From positions 3,284,501 to 3,348,500 of the forward strand of contig NZ_CP086120.1 in assembly GCF_021216675.1 (NCBI RefSeq): a DNA stretch of 64,000 nucleotides. Reading direction: 5' to 3'. This stretch comes from Streptomyces gobiensis (lineage in GTDB: Bacteria; Actinomycetota; Actinomycetes; Streptomycetales; Streptomycetaceae). The stretch's first letter is position 1; every line of letters begins with the position of its first letter. The position numbers and the translations under genes were made by a program. Positions 1 to 9,207 of the stretch are shown here, piece after piece. The notes below the pieces were generated by a model. The model had not been told where the DNA came from. It saw nothing but the letters and a program-made list of their open reading frames with translations, and did no database searches.

Positions 1-389
1 CCCTGGAAGTAGTACGAGGCCTTCTGCATGCTGCTGGCGCCAGGCTGCAGGGAGGCGAAACCCCGGTAGTCGACGCTGGCGATCGCGTAGGTGAATCCGT
101 GCGGGACATGCACGACAAGGCTGATCTGGCAGTTCTTCCGGAAGTCGGTCGGGTCGGAGGACCCGCCCACTCTGGCCAGATAGTCGCTGTAAGTAACCGT
201 GAATGCCGTGTTGTCCTGGGCGACGGCCACGGCGGCTGTGCCCTGGCGGCACCCCGATCCATTGACCGTCGCGACTTCGATGACGATCTTGTCGGGGGGC
301 GGGTCGCTGATCGCGGACGCGCCCTGAGCGGAGAGCGTCGAGGCGAACAGTGCTGCTATCGCGCCACTTGCGAGTAATCCACCGGCCAT
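1..389 (-). CDS. DUF4360 family secreted protein (3' end cut by window edge)
   Basis: The minus strand reads from an ATG at 389, preceded by a GGGAGA ribosome-binding site, to the window edge without a stop, so only the first 129 or so residues are visible. An N-terminal signal peptide runs from MAGGLLASG to about ASA at residue 26 and is followed by DPPPDK. The mature part has VEVATVNGSGC-like and DPTDFRKNCQ segments that I recognise as the DUF4360 family of exported Streptomyces proteins with unknown function. Identification is by recall of the family pattern. It stands alone, its 5' side facing a 120-bp gap before the next minus-strand gene. Confidence 0.8.
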   Translation of the reverse strand, partial: MAGGLLASGAIAALFASTLSAQGASAISDPPPDKIVIEVATVNGSGCRQGTAAVAVAQDNTAFTVTYSDYLARVGGSSDPTDFRKNCQISLVVHVPHGFTYAIASVDYRGFASLQPGASSMQKASYYFQ

Positions 390-510
390 GATTCTCCCAT
401 CCTCGGCTCGGGTGGTGTGGGGGTAACGCAAGAGGCCGCTGCGAGGTGGGGGGATGCGGATTCCCCATCCGTACGCGGCGCGACCGTTGAGCGGGCCGGT
501 CCCCGCAGGG

Positions 511-1470
511 TCAGTTGCGGTCTGTGGGACCGGAGTTGGGCAGATAGTACGTACCAGCGTGGGGGTCGGCTAGGGAGCTTTCCGGCCAGTTGTAGTAGGC
601 GTGCAGTGCGGCCTCGCTGCCGGAGCCCATCGCGGTCATGATGCGCTGGCAGCGTGCGGAACGGAGGTCGCCCGCGATGTGGATGCGGGGGTGCTGGCGG
701 GCCGGTGGGCAGTAGCCCAGCTCGTCGGGGGAGAAGGGGCCGGTGGGGTGGTGAGGGCGGGTGCCCAGGTTGAGGTGGATGTGATCTGCCGGTCGTGACA
801 GGGTTTCGCCGGTTGTGCTGGTGATCTCGGCGGTGAGCTGGGGGCTTTCTGGGGGTGTGTACACCGTCACGTGGCGGGCCTGGATGAGCTCGACGCGGCT
901 GTCCCCTCGGGCCTCGGCGGTCTTGTAGGTGTCCTCGGGCGGGTGGACGACCAGGAGGTGGGTGTCGAGGTCCGGGGCCGAGCGGAGGAGGGTGTCCAGG
1001 GGGCGGTCGGCGCCCAGGATGAGGGCGGTCCGGCCGGTGAGCGCTTCGGGGCTGGCCTCCCACAGCGGGGTGATGGCGAGCCCTTCCGGGGCGGTGATCC
1101 AGTCGGCGTGGGCGGGCTGTGCCGGGGTGACGCCGGTGGCGACGACCACGTGCGGCGCGGTGAGCCGCTGGTCCGGGGCGAGCGTTACGGTCACGTCTTC
1201 GTCGCCGGCGTCGATACGGGAGACGGGGTGCCCGGTCATGATGTGGCAGCGGTCGGAGCGGGTGACATCACCGGCGATCGCTTCGGCCAGGGCGGGTCCG
1301 GAGGTGAAGCCGCCCAGGACATTGCTGAGGGCGGGGATGTGCAGCAGCTTGCGGCACAGCAGGGTGTCCGCCTCAAGCAGGGTGGAACGCATACCCAGGC
1401 TGGCGGCCATCACGGCCGCCGCACAGCCCGCGGGACCGCCGCCGACGATCAGCAGGTCGATATCCCTCAT
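511..1470 (-). CDS. Atypical NAD(P)/FAD-dependent oxidoreductase (thioredoxin-reductase fold)
   Basis: A 319-residue protein opening with an FAD-binding Rossmann motif, LIVGGGPAGCAAAV (residues 7-20), and closing with the class II reductase FAD motif IHIAGDL followed by MTAMGSGSEAALHAY. It is as long as a bacterial thioredoxin reductase, but the CxxC redox pair expected near the middle is absent, and the second nucleotide-binding site reads LILGADRPL instead of GxGxxA. It is therefore unlikely to be a true thioredoxin reductase and may use another acceptor. Its ATG overlaps the stop of the upstream isochorismatase-like gene as ATGA (1467-1470), so the two are probably translationally coupled. 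Substrate unknown. Confidence 0.8.
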   Translation of the reverse strand: MRDIDLLIVGGGPAGCAAAVMAASLGMRSTLLEADTLLCRKLLHIPALSNVLGGFTSGPALAEAIAGDVTRSDRCHIMTGHPVSRIDAGDEDVTVTLAPDQRLTAPHVVVATGVTPAQPAHADWITAPEGLAITPLWEASPEALTGRTALILGADRPLDTLLRSAPDLDTHLLVVHPPEDTYKTAEARGDSRVELIQARHVTVYTPPESPQLTAEITSTTGETLSRPADHIHLNLGTRPHHPTGPFSPDELGYCPPARQHPRIHIAGDLRSARCQRIMTAMGSGSEAALHAYYNWPESSLADPHAGTYYLPNSGPTDRN

Positions 1471-2009
1471 TTCAGCATCTGAGGCAGGTCACCGGAGGTA
1501 ATCAGGTGATCGGCCCCGATGAAACGCCGGGCGACCGTCACCCCGGCCTCGTGGACGGCGGAGCCTGCGTGGCTGGCGGAGGCATCGGTCACGATCCATG
1601 GCCGGTAACCACGCTCAAAGGCGTCAACGGCAGACTTCAGAACACAGTTTTCCGTGGCGATCCCGCAGAAGACGAGATCGCTCCACCCCTCCTTCTCGAA
1701 CAGGGCGCTCCCCTGGGCCGTGAAGCAGGTGTAGGCGGGCTTGTCGATAACGGCACGCGCATGGGCCGCCCGCTGAGCCAGCGTAGGAGCGATATCCGTC
1801 TCGGGCGGCTGCTGAAGCCGCGTCCAGTGCAGCAGGCGCTCAAAGGGGCTGCCCGGGTGATTGCGGTACTGGGTGAACACGACGGGACGGCCAGCCGCCG
1901 CCCAGCGGTCGATGAGCCCGGTGACGGTGGGGAGGATGTGCTGGCTGTGGGCGTTGAGAAAGCCGTTCTGCATATCGATGACGATCAGCGCCGCGTGAGG
2001 GGCATCCAA
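1467..2009 (-). CDS. Isochorismatase-family cysteine hydrolase
   Basis: A 180-residue protein with the whole catalytic set of the family: Asp in VIDMQNGF (near residue 12), Lys in VIDKPAYTCF (near 90) and the nucleophilic Cys in GIATENCVLKSA (near 122). Members hydrolyse isochorismate, nicotinamide or other amides; nothing in the sequence fixes the substrate. It is the first gene of a two-gene minus-strand unit with the FAD oxidoreductase (4-bp overlap), so the two may act on one metabolite. The call is secure at family level only. Confidence 0.88.
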   Translation of the reverse strand: MDAPHAALIVIDMQNGFLNAHSQHILPTVTGLIDRWAAAGRPVVFTQYRNHPGSPFERLLHWTRLQQPPETDIAPTLAQRAAHARAVIDKPAYTCFTAQGSALFEKEGWSDLVFCGIATENCVLKSAVDAFERGYRPWIVTDASASHAGSAVHEAGVTVARRFIGADHLITSGDLPQMLK

Positions 2010-2329
2010 GGGGCTGTTCTCCTGTACCGGCTCTGGGTGGGGTGATGTGGGCTGGCCTGACGTGCAGGCTATCCAGCTGGAAGCGGTTCGTACGGACCGT
2101 GATCAATACTGACCGAATGTTCACTCGGAGCGGGTGAGGCATCCCGCTCCCGGACCCAGCGTGTGACACTCCCCTCGCCCGCGCGAGCTGCGACAGGACG
2201 GCGGGCGGGCGTAGCATCGCCGCTCGTCGGGGAACGGGACCAGGGCGTCATCGACGTCGCTGCACGCCGCCGCCGGACGACTGACATACCGCAGTGCAAG
2301 CAGGACAAGCAGGACAAGTGAGGCGCCAA

Positions 2330-2809
2330 GTGAACGATCGGCTCCCCGATTTCGAGCAGACCGTCCGGCCTGAGTGGGTCGACTACAACGGCTGTATGAG
2401 CGAGGCGTTCTACGTCCTCGTCTTCGGCCACGCCACGGACATGATGAGGGCGGAGACCGGCCTTGGCTCCGGCTACCGCGAGGGGACCGGGTGTTCCCTC
2501 TACACCGGCGAGACGCATGTGCGCTACCTCAGCGAGGTGGAGGAGGGCGCCGAGCTCACCATCCGTACGCGGGTGCTGGGCGTGAGTGAGAAAGAGGTGC
2601 GCTTCACGCACGAGATGTACGTGGGTACGCCCGACGACGACGCGGCCGAGCCCGTGGCCACCTCCGAGCTGCTCGGCATCCATGTCGACCAGCGGGCGGG
2701 CCGTTCGGCGCCGCTGCCCGACGCGATCCGCGAGTGCTTCGCGGCCCTGACCGAGACGCCCCCCGCGTGGGCGGGCGGCGCCATCGGGCCCGTCCCGAGC
2801 GCGGCCTGA
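2330..2809 (+). CDS. Hotdog-fold acyl-CoA thioesterase family protein
   Basis: A protein of about 159 residues with the 4HBT-type opening VRPEWVDYNGCMSEAFY, in which the Asp-Tyr-Asn stretch marks the active-site region, and with YTGETHVRYLSEVEEG and an acidic/aromatic core typical of acyl-CoA thioester hydrolases. The frame is open from a GTG at 2294, through GTG 2318 and GTG 2330. I prefer 2330 because a GAGG motif lies 6-8 bases upstream and because the residues between 2294 and 2330 derive from a 9-bp repeat (CAGGACAAG). It converges on the acyl-CoA ligase gene, with a shared hairpin between them, suggesting fatty-acid metabolism, but the substrate is unknown. Confidence 0.8.
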   Translation: MNDRLPDFEQTVRPEWVDYNGCMSEAFYVLVFGHATDMMRAETGLGSGYREGTGCSLYTGETHVRYLSEVEEGAELTIRTRVLGVSEKEVRFTHEMYVGTPDDDAAEPVATSELLGIHVDQRAGRSAPLPDAIRECFAALTETPPAWAGGAIGPVPSAA

Positions 2810-2832
2810 GAGTACGTCTGCCGGTTGGGCCC

Positions 2833-2868
2833 CTTCCGCCGGACCCCGAACGCGGAGTCCGGCGGAAG
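2833..2868. terminator. Bidirectional terminator hairpin
   Basis: A 12-bp perfect stem (CTTCCGCCGGAC / GTCCGGCGGAAG) with a 12-base loop lies between the convergent thioesterase and acyl-CoA ligase genes. Confidence 0.75.
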
Positions 2869-2876
2869 TCGCGGGG

Positions 2877-4601
2877 TCACCCGGGCGGTGCGTACAGCGC
2901 CTCGATCTCGGCCGCGTAACGGTCCATCACCGCCTTGCGGCGGACCTTCATGGTGGGGGTGAGTACGCCCGTTTCCACCGTGAAGTCCCCGTCCAGGATG
3001 GTGAACGCACGGATCCGGGCCGGGCGTGCCACCTGCGCGTTGGCCGCCTCGACGGCCGCCTCGACCAGCCGCCGTATCTCGTCCTCCGGCAGCCCCTTCG
3101 TCGTATCCGGATCCAGCGTGATCAGCGCGACCGGGTACGGCCGCTTGTCACCGACCATCACCGCCCGCGAGACATAACGGGACTGCTGGATCGCCAGCTC
3201 GACCTGCGAGGGCGTGAGGTTCTTGCCCGCCGAGGTGATGATCAGATCCTTCTTGCGCCCGGTGATGGTGAGATAGCCGTCCTCGTCCAGTGAGCCCAAG
3301 TCGCCGGTGTGCAGCCAGCCCTCCGGATCCAGGGTCTGGGCTGTCGCCGCCTCGTTCGCGTGGTAGCCGGGGAAGACATTCGCCCCGCGCGCCAGCACTT
3401 CACCGTCCTCAGCGATACGGACCTCACAGCCCGGTATGGGTTTGCCGACCGTCCCGTAGCGGACCGCGCCCGCGTGGTTGAGGGCGATGACACCGCCGGA
3501 TTCGGTCATGCCGTAGCCCTCGAAGATCTCGATGCCGCAGGCGCGCAGAAAGTCCAGCGTCTGCGGGGCGATCGGGGCGGCGCCGGTCAGTGCCCAGCGC
3601 AGTCGGCCGCCGAAGATGGCCCGGACCAGTCCGTACAGCTTCTCGTCGGCGGCAGCGTACGGCTCTCGCAGCTCCTCCGGGAGTTCCTTGTCCTGGGCGC
3701 GCAGGTCGGCAGCTTGCACGCCCAGCCGCACCGCCGCGTCGAAGCGTTCCCTGCCGCCCTCCTGCGACTCCGCGATGGACAGCACGGTCGCGTGCACCTT
3801 CTCGAAGAGCCGGGGTACGGACGGCAGATGGGTTGGCTTGACCTCGGCGAGCTCGGCGACGATGTTCTCGATCACACCGCCGAAGAAGCACAGTTCACCG
3901 CCCTGCACCAGACAGCGCAACTCGATGAGCTGCGCCATCGCATGGGCCAGCGGCAGATAGAGGTAGGTGACACTGCCCGGCCCGCCCTCGATGAAGTCGA
4001 CGGTGCTGTCGTGCACCGAGACGATGTTGCCGTGCGTGATCCGGCATCCCTTGGGCATACCGGTGGTGCCGGATGTGTAGATGATGGAGCACAGATCGCC
4101 GGGCTCCACGGAGCCGCTGCGGGCGAGGAGTTCATCCAGTGGAGCCTGCGCCGCCAACTCCCCCATGGTGTCCATCGGTACCACAGCACGCAGTGCGGGC
4201 AGCTTGCCGCGCACCCGCTCCACCCGCTCCCGCTGCGCGGCGTCCTCGCAGAGGATGACCGAAGCCGCCGAGTCGCCGAGCACCCAGGTGACCTCCTCCT
4301 CCCCCGCCGTCGGATAGACGGGGACGACGACGGCGCCCGCCGCGAGGACGGCCAGATGGGCATAGGTCCACTCCGGACGGGTTTCGGCAAGGACGGCCAC
4401 CCGGTCGCCCCGCCGTACCCCTAGCCCCATCAGTCCCCGCGCGATGGCGCGCACCGTGTCGCGGAACTCCGTATATGTCACGGTTTCCCAGCCGTCCCCG
4501 TCCGCCGTTCTGAAGCGGAGCGCCGGCTGCGGGCCGTGCTGTTCGGCCGACCATTCGGCGAAGAGGGCAAGGGTGCCGGGACGTGCGGGCTCAGCGGACA
4601 T
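2877..4601 (-). CDS. Long-chain fatty-acid--CoA ligase (AMP-binding, FadD15-like)
   Basis: An adenylate-forming enzyme of about 574 residues that activates fatty acids to acyl-CoA through an acyl-AMP. Visible core motifs are IIYTSGTTGMPKG (A3 P-loop), GYGMTESGG (A5), LHTGDLG (A7), GRKKDLIITSAGKN (A8) and a C-terminal PTMKVRR with the catalytic Lys region. The frame is open from ATG 4628, but the ATG at 4601 follows GAGGGAG at ideal spacing and begins MSAEPARPGT, so I use it. It is divergent from the AraC-type regulator gene, which may control it. FadD-type versus very-long-chain specificity cannot be told from sequence. Confidence 0.92.
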   Translation of the reverse strand: MSAEPARPGTLALFAEWSAEQHGPQPALRFRTADGDGWETVTYTEFRDTVRAIARGLMGLGVRRGDRVAVLAETRPEWTYAHLAVLAAGAVVVPVYPTAGEEEVTWVLGDSAASVILCEDAAQRERVERVRGKLPALRAVVPMDTMGELAAQAPLDELLARSGSVEPGDLCSIIYTSGTTGMPKGCRITHGNIVSVHDSTVDFIEGGPGSVTYLYLPLAHAMAQLIELRCLVQGGELCFFGGVIENIVAELAEVKPTHLPSVPRLFEKVHATVLSIAESQEGGRERFDAAVRLGVQAADLRAQDKELPEELREPYAAADEKLYGLVRAIFGGRLRWALTGAAPIAPQTLDFLRACGIEIFEGYGMTESGGVIALNHAGAVRYGTVGKPIPGCEVRIAEDGEVLARGANVFPGYHANEAATAQTLDPEGWLHTGDLGSLDEDGYLTITGRKKDLIITSAGKNLTPSQVELAIQQSRYVSRAVMVGDKRPYPVALITLDPDTTKGLPEDEIRRLVEAAVEAANAQVARPARIRAFTILDGDFTVETGVLTPTMKVRRKAVMDRYAAEIEALYAPPG

Positions 4602-4679
4602 ACGCGTCTCCCTCGGTGTCGTACGCATGAAGCTAGGGAGAGAACGAGGGGCGCATGATGACGCGAGGCGTCACCACCA

Positions 4680-4708
4680 CTGACCTCTGCGCTCACCCGC
4701 GCTACCGT
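4680..4708 (+). promoter_or_regulatory. Predicted leaderless promoter of the AraC-type regulator
   Basis: CTGACC (4680-4685), a 17-base spacer and TACCGT (4703-4708) form a housekeeping-type promoter. The ATG at 4715 lies 7 bases after the -10 box, so transcript and coding region would start at the same base. Confidence 0.6.
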
Positions 4709-4714
4709 GCGCCT

Positions 4715-5749
4715 ATGAGCAGCAGCCGGACCATCAGCGTGCACCGGGTGCGGGCCGCGATGCGCGGCGCTGAGCGGCTGGGCATCGACACCGTGCCGCT
4801 GCTGCAGCACGCACAGATCCCGCCGCTGCTGCTCGGTGACGATGAGGCGCGGGTGACGCCGGAGCAGTTCACCCAGCTGGTCCGGGGGCTGTACCGGGCG
4901 ACCGAGGACGAGTTCTTGGGGCTGGGCCCGGCCCCCAGCCGACGCGGCACCTTCGCGATGATGTGCTACGCCTCGATCGGCTGCCGCGATCTGGGCTCGG
5001 CCCTGGACCGCGCCATCCGTTTCTACGGCCTCTTCCCTGACGGCCCCGAGCTCTCAGTCGAGGCCGGTGCCGGTGCCGGTGAAGGGGGCGTCTGCTACAC
5101 CATCCACAACGATCTGCCCGATGACCCGGATCACTTTCTCTCCGAGTGCCTGGTCGTGATCTGGCACCGGCTCTCCAGCTGGCTGATCGGCCGCCGGATC
5201 CCGCTGCTGTGGGCGGAGTTCCGCTACGAGCCGCCGCCGCACCAGGAGGAGTACGAGCTCATCTTCGGCTGCCCGTCCCGGTTCGGCGCCAACCGCACCC
5301 GCGCCGCCTTCGCCGCCCACTGGCTGGACGCGCCCGTCGTCCGGGACGAGGCCGCGCTGGAGGCGCTGCTGCACAGTGCCCCGGCGGATCTGCTGAGCCG
5401 CCGGGCCTGGGATACCACGGTGGTCGAGCAGGTACGGCACACCCTCCGGCGGGCCCTGCGCGAGGGGGCGCGGCTGCCGGAGCTGACCCAGGTCTCCGCC
5501 CGGCTGGCGGTCAGCCCGGCCACCCTGCGGCGGCGGCTGCAGCTGGAGGGCACCTCCTACCAGGAGCTCAAGGACGCGGTGCGGCGCGATGCCGCGCTGG
5601 CCGCGCTCGCCGAAGGGCAGGAGCGGATCGCCGAGCTCGCCGCCCGGCTCGGCTTTTCCGAGGACACCGCCTTCCACCGCGCCTTCCGCCGCTGGACCGG
5701 TACGACTCCGGGCTCGTACCGCAATGAGACGTCAAGTCAACAAGACTGA
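4715..5749 (+). CDS. AraC-family transcriptional regulator (Arabinose_bd domain type)
   Basis: A protein of about 344 residues. The N-terminal two thirds match the OruR/ArgR-like arabinose-binding-type domain (LLQHAQIP near the start, FAMMCYASIGCRDLGSAL near residue 85). The C-terminal 100 residues carry the two AraC helix-turn-helices: VSARLAVSPATLRRRLQ and IAELAARLGFSEDTAFHRAFRRWTG. An upstream in-frame ATG at 4655 exists, but the -10 box placed 7 bases before ATG 4715 argues for a leaderless start there. Regulators of this subtype often control lipid genes. The divergent acyl-CoA ligase gene and the downstream lipase gene are likely targets, by position only. Confidence 0.88.
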   Translation: MSSSRTISVHRVRAAMRGAERLGIDTVPLLQHAQIPPLLLGDDEARVTPEQFTQLVRGLYRATEDEFLGLGPAPSRRGTFAMMCYASIGCRDLGSALDRAIRFYGLFPDGPELSVEAGAGAGEGGVCYTIHNDLPDDPDHFLSECLVVIWHRLSSWLIGRRIPLLWAEFRYEPPPHQEEYELIFGCPSRFGANRTRAAFAAHWLDAPVVRDEAALEALLHSAPADLLSRRAWDTTVVEQVRHTLRRALREGARLPELTQVSARLAVSPATLRRRLQLEGTSYQELKDAVRRDAALAALAEGQERIAELAARLGFSEDTAFHRAFRRWTGTTPGSYRNETSSQQD

Positions 5750-5833
5750 GCGCCTCGGTCAGCACGGACATTACTCACTGGTCAGTACGGTCCCAGCAAT
5801 GAGCCCAGCACCCCCATTTGTTGGGAGAGCCGT

Positions 5834-7015
5834 ATGCACAGCAGAACCCGCTCTACTCGCTCCACTCGCCCTACTCGCTCTGCTCGTAACTCCCGAATAC
5901 GCCGAGGCGCAGGGGCCGCCGCGGTCGCCCTCACGCTGACCGCCGGGCTGGCCTCCGCCACCGCGGAGGCGCAGGAGTCCAGCAGGCCGGGGGATGTGGT
6001 CAGCGCCCAGGCACAGGCCTTCAAGCCGAACCCGCTGACCCACTCCGACGCCAGGTCATGGAAGGTGCACTATCGCTCAACCACCGCCACCGGGCAGCCG
6101 AACGTCGTCTCGGGCACGGTCATCGTGCCGAACGACGGCAAGACCGGGGACCGCCCGATCGTCACCTATGCCGTGGGCACCGTCGGCCTCGCCGATCAGT
6201 GCGCACCGTCCCACACCTTCCCCTCCGGCCTCACCAAGGAGGGCTCCCTGATCCAGCAGGCACTGCAGCGCGGCTGGGCGGTCGCCGTCACCGACTACGA
6301 GGGCCTGGGCACCCCCGGCACCCACACCTACACCGTGGGCCGCTCGGCCGGGCACGCGGTACTGGACGCCGCCCGCGCCGCCCAGCGGCTGCCCGAGGCC
6401 GGTCTGTCCGCTGAGTCACCGGTCGGCATCATGGGGTACTCCCAGGGCGGCCAGGCCTCCAGCTGGGCCGCCGAGCTGCACGACCAGTACGCGCCTGAGC
6501 TCAACGTCAAGGGCACCGCGACCGGCGGTGTGCCGCGCGATCTGATGGAGGTCGCCAAGTTCAACGACGGGAACATGGGCTCCGGCCTGATAGCCATGGC
6601 CGCCGTTGGCTACGACGCGGCCTTCCCTGAGCTGGACCTGAACAAGTACCTGAACGCCCGGGGCAAGCTGCAGAGGAAGATCGCCGAGACCCAGTGCGTC
6701 GAGCTCGCCGCCGGCACCTGGCCCTTCGGCCGGATCGAGGACATCACCACGACCAACCCGCTCAATGAGCCGGACTGGCAGCAGCGGCTGAATGAGTCCA
6801 AGCTCGGCACCCACGCACCCAAGGCACCGGTCTTCCTCTACCACGGAGTCGTCGACACGCTGATCCCCTACACGTCAGGCACTCAGCTCCGGGACGACTG
6901 GAACGCCCGGGGAGCCGAGGTCACCTGGAAGTCGCTGCCCCTGGAGCATGTCTCCGGTGCGATCGCGGGCTCACCGCTGGCCATGGCCTGGCTGGCGGAC
7001 CGCTTCAAGCAGTAG
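5834..7015 (+). CDS. Secreted lipase family alpha/beta-hydrolase
   Basis: A 393-residue exported enzyme of the secretory-lipase (LIP) type. The n-region is a striking Arg/Ser/Thr repeat (RSTRSTRPTRSAR) followed by a hydrophobic stretch GAGAAAVALTLTAGLAS and a probable cleavage after AEA near residue 47. The nucleophile elbow is GYSQGG (Ser near 205), the acid is in GVVDTLIPY (near 342) and the His in LEHVSGA (near 376). It presumably cleaves extracellular acyl esters. It follows the AraC regulator gene by 84 bp, which may indicate control by it. Substrate preference cannot be inferred. Confidence 0.9.
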   Translation: MHSRTRSTRSTRPTRSARNSRIRRGAGAAAVALTLTAGLASATAEAQESSRPGDVVSAQAQAFKPNPLTHSDARSWKVHYRSTTATGQPNVVSGTVIVPNDGKTGDRPIVTYAVGTVGLADQCAPSHTFPSGLTKEGSLIQQALQRGWAVAVTDYEGLGTPGTHTYTVGRSAGHAVLDAARAAQRLPEAGLSAESPVGIMGYSQGGQASSWAAELHDQYAPELNVKGTATGGVPRDLMEVAKFNDGNMGSGLIAMAAVGYDAAFPELDLNKYLNARGKLQRKIAETQCVELAAGTWPFGRIEDITTTNPLNEPDWQQRLNESKLGTHAPKAPVFLYHGVVDTLIPYTSGTQLRDDWNARGAEVTWKSLPLEHVSGAIAGSPLAMAWLADRFKQ

Positions 7016-7020
7016 CGGCG

Positions 7021-7052
7021 TGCCCCCATCGGATTCGGATCCGGTGGGGGCA
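7021..7052. terminator. Bidirectional terminator hairpin
   Basis: A perfect 8-bp outer stem TGCCCCCA/TGGGGGCA encloses a shorter CGGAT/ATCCG stem. It lies between the convergent lipase and His-rich protein genes. Confidence 0.75.
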
Positions 7053-7055
7053 CTG

Positions 7056-7355
7056 TCAGTGGTCGTCCCAGTGACCGGCGTGGGCGGCGTGCCGGTGCCC
7101 GTCGTGGGCGTAATCCACATGGTCGCCATGTGGCACCGCGGGGTGGCCGCAGCCGTCACCGTGCTCGTGGGCGTGGCCCGTGTGCTCTACATGCTGCGAG
7201 GTCTCGCACTCGTCCCAGTGGTCCTCGTGCTGACGGTGCAGGTGGCCGTCGTGGGAGTAGTCGACGTGGTCGTCGTGCTCGAAACTTTGGTGGCCGCAGG
7301 CCGGGCCGTGCTGATGGCCATGGGCCTCGTGGGGCTGGTGGACGGCGGTGGTCAT
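7056..7355 (-). CDS. Small histidine-rich protein with two metal-site-like repeats
   Basis: A 99-residue protein with 27 histidines and 3 cysteines. The ATG at 7355 follows a GGGAG ribosome-binding site, whereas the longer open frame upstream runs through an unrelated pseudogene. Two internal repeats of about 30 residues (roughly 20-48 and 69-98) share the pattern CGH-x4-H-x2-HVDY-x-HDGH-x-H-x2-H-x2-HWD. Such density of His/Asp/Cys suggests binding of zinc, nickel or another transition metal for storage or buffering; this is inference, as I know no characterised member. No signal peptide or membrane segment, so probably cytoplasmic. Confidence 0.75.
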   Translation of the reverse strand: MTTAVHQPHEAHGHQHGPACGHQSFEHDDHVDYSHDGHLHRQHEDHWDECETSQHVEHTGHAHEHGDGCGHPAVPHGDHVDYAHDGHRHAAHAGHWDDH

Positions 7356-7508
7356 CTTGCGGCTCCCGTGATCTCCGCGCGGCGCGCGGTGGGGGTTCGG
7401 TGCCCCCAAGCCTAGCGACCTTTCCGCCCCTTTGTCGGGTTTCATCCCGCCACCCAGGGGCTCCGCCCCTCCTCCGGCTCCGGATGGGGGTTCCCCCAAT
7501 TCCCGCCC

Positions 7509-7691
7509 CTTTCCGGCACCGACGGCAGCGATGGTGGTGCGCCAGCCGATCTCGTCGGAGAGGGCGCCGAAGGCGAGGTTGAACAGGATGTTCGTACCGA
7601 AGGTGATCGCCAGCAGTTGGAGCCACCGACTGCTTCCGAAGCCGACATCGTCGGAGAAGGTACTCGGCAGATAGACCAGCAAGTCGAACAT
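7509..7691 (-). pseudogene. Remnant of an MFS sugar/polyol transporter
   Basis: About 60 codons on the minus strand encode YLPSTFSDDVGFGSS, RWLQLLAITFGTNILFNLAF and GALSDEIGWRTTIAAVG, an internal piece of a major-facilitator transporter including the loop 2-3 signature region (G-x-L-S-D-x-x-G-W-R). No N-terminal helix precedes it: the frame begins directly after the cold-shock gene's terminator. On the other side it dissolves into GC-rich intergenic sequence before the His-rich gene. It is a decayed fragment of a gene once present here. Confidence 0.65.
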
Positions 7692-7708
7692 CGGGGCGGG
7701 GAAAAGGC

Positions 7709-7739
7709 AGGAGCCCCCCGCCAGTGGCGGGGGGCTCCT
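7709..7739 (-). terminator. Strong intrinsic terminator of the cold-shock gene
   Basis: A 14-bp perfect stem (AGGAGCCCCCCGCC / GGCGGGGGGCTCCT) with a 3-base loop, followed on the minus strand by a short T run. Confidence 0.9.
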
Positions 7740-7767
7740 TGAAGTGCTGAGAAGATCAGCCCGGCGG

Positions 7768-7971
7768 TCAGACCGGGGTGACGTTCTCTGCCTGCGGGCC
7801 CTTCGGGCCCTGAGTGACGTCGAAGTTCACCTGCTGGTTCTCTTCGAGGGAGCGGAAACCGCTCGCATTGATCGCGGAGTAGTGGACGAACACATCAGGG
7901 CCGCCACCGTCCTGGGCGATGAAGCCGAAGCCCTTCTCGGCGTTGAACCACTTGACGGTTCCGGTAGCCAT
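7768..7971 (-). CDS. Cold-shock protein (CspA family)
   Basis: A 67-residue single cold-shock domain beginning [20 protein letters not shown]1 (KGFGFIAQ) and RNP2 (DVFVHY) are intact, the length is typical of the family, and the C-terminus ends ENVTPV. It binds single-stranded RNA or DNA and acts as an RNA chaperone. The coding strand ends just before a very strong hairpin terminator, so it is monocistronic. About 280 bp separate it from the divergent mqnA; the leader of the transcript (minus strand 7972 to about 8110) is long, as is usual for csp genes. Confidence 0.97.
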   Translation of the reverse strand: MATGTVKWFNAEKGFGFIAQDGGGPDVFVHYSAINASGFRSLEENQQVNFDVTQGPKGPQAENVTPV

Positions 7972-8108
7972 AAGCCCTCCCTGGGCCTATAAGGGTCGCC
8001 CTGCTCCAGAACCTGCAAGAAGTCTGAAAACGACGAAAGCCTGCGGTCACATGCTCCGCAGGCTCTGTACTGCAAGGGAAACCAAACTGCAACTTGCGGC
8101 GAGCCTAG

Positions 8109-9128
<1,020 letters not shown>

Positions 9129-9143
9129 ACTGCACGCGTCAGC

Positions 9144-9183
9144 AGGGCAGTAGGGCAGTGGGGCGTAGGCAGTAGGGCAGTAC
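9144..9183 (+). repeat. Short GGGCAGTA tandem repeat upstream of the kinase gene
   Basis: GGGCAGTA or a one-base variant occurs three to four times between mqnA and the kinase start, with one interrupting GGGCGTAG unit. Function unknown. Confidence 0.6.
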
Positions 9184-9207
9184 GTCAGAGGGGGAGGCGT
9201 TTTCGGC

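Noticed and set aside
7356-7691. Extension of the His-rich protein to a 211-residue protein
   Set aside because: The upstream part is an MFS fragment fused by chance to intergenic sequence; ATG 7355 has its own GGGAG site.
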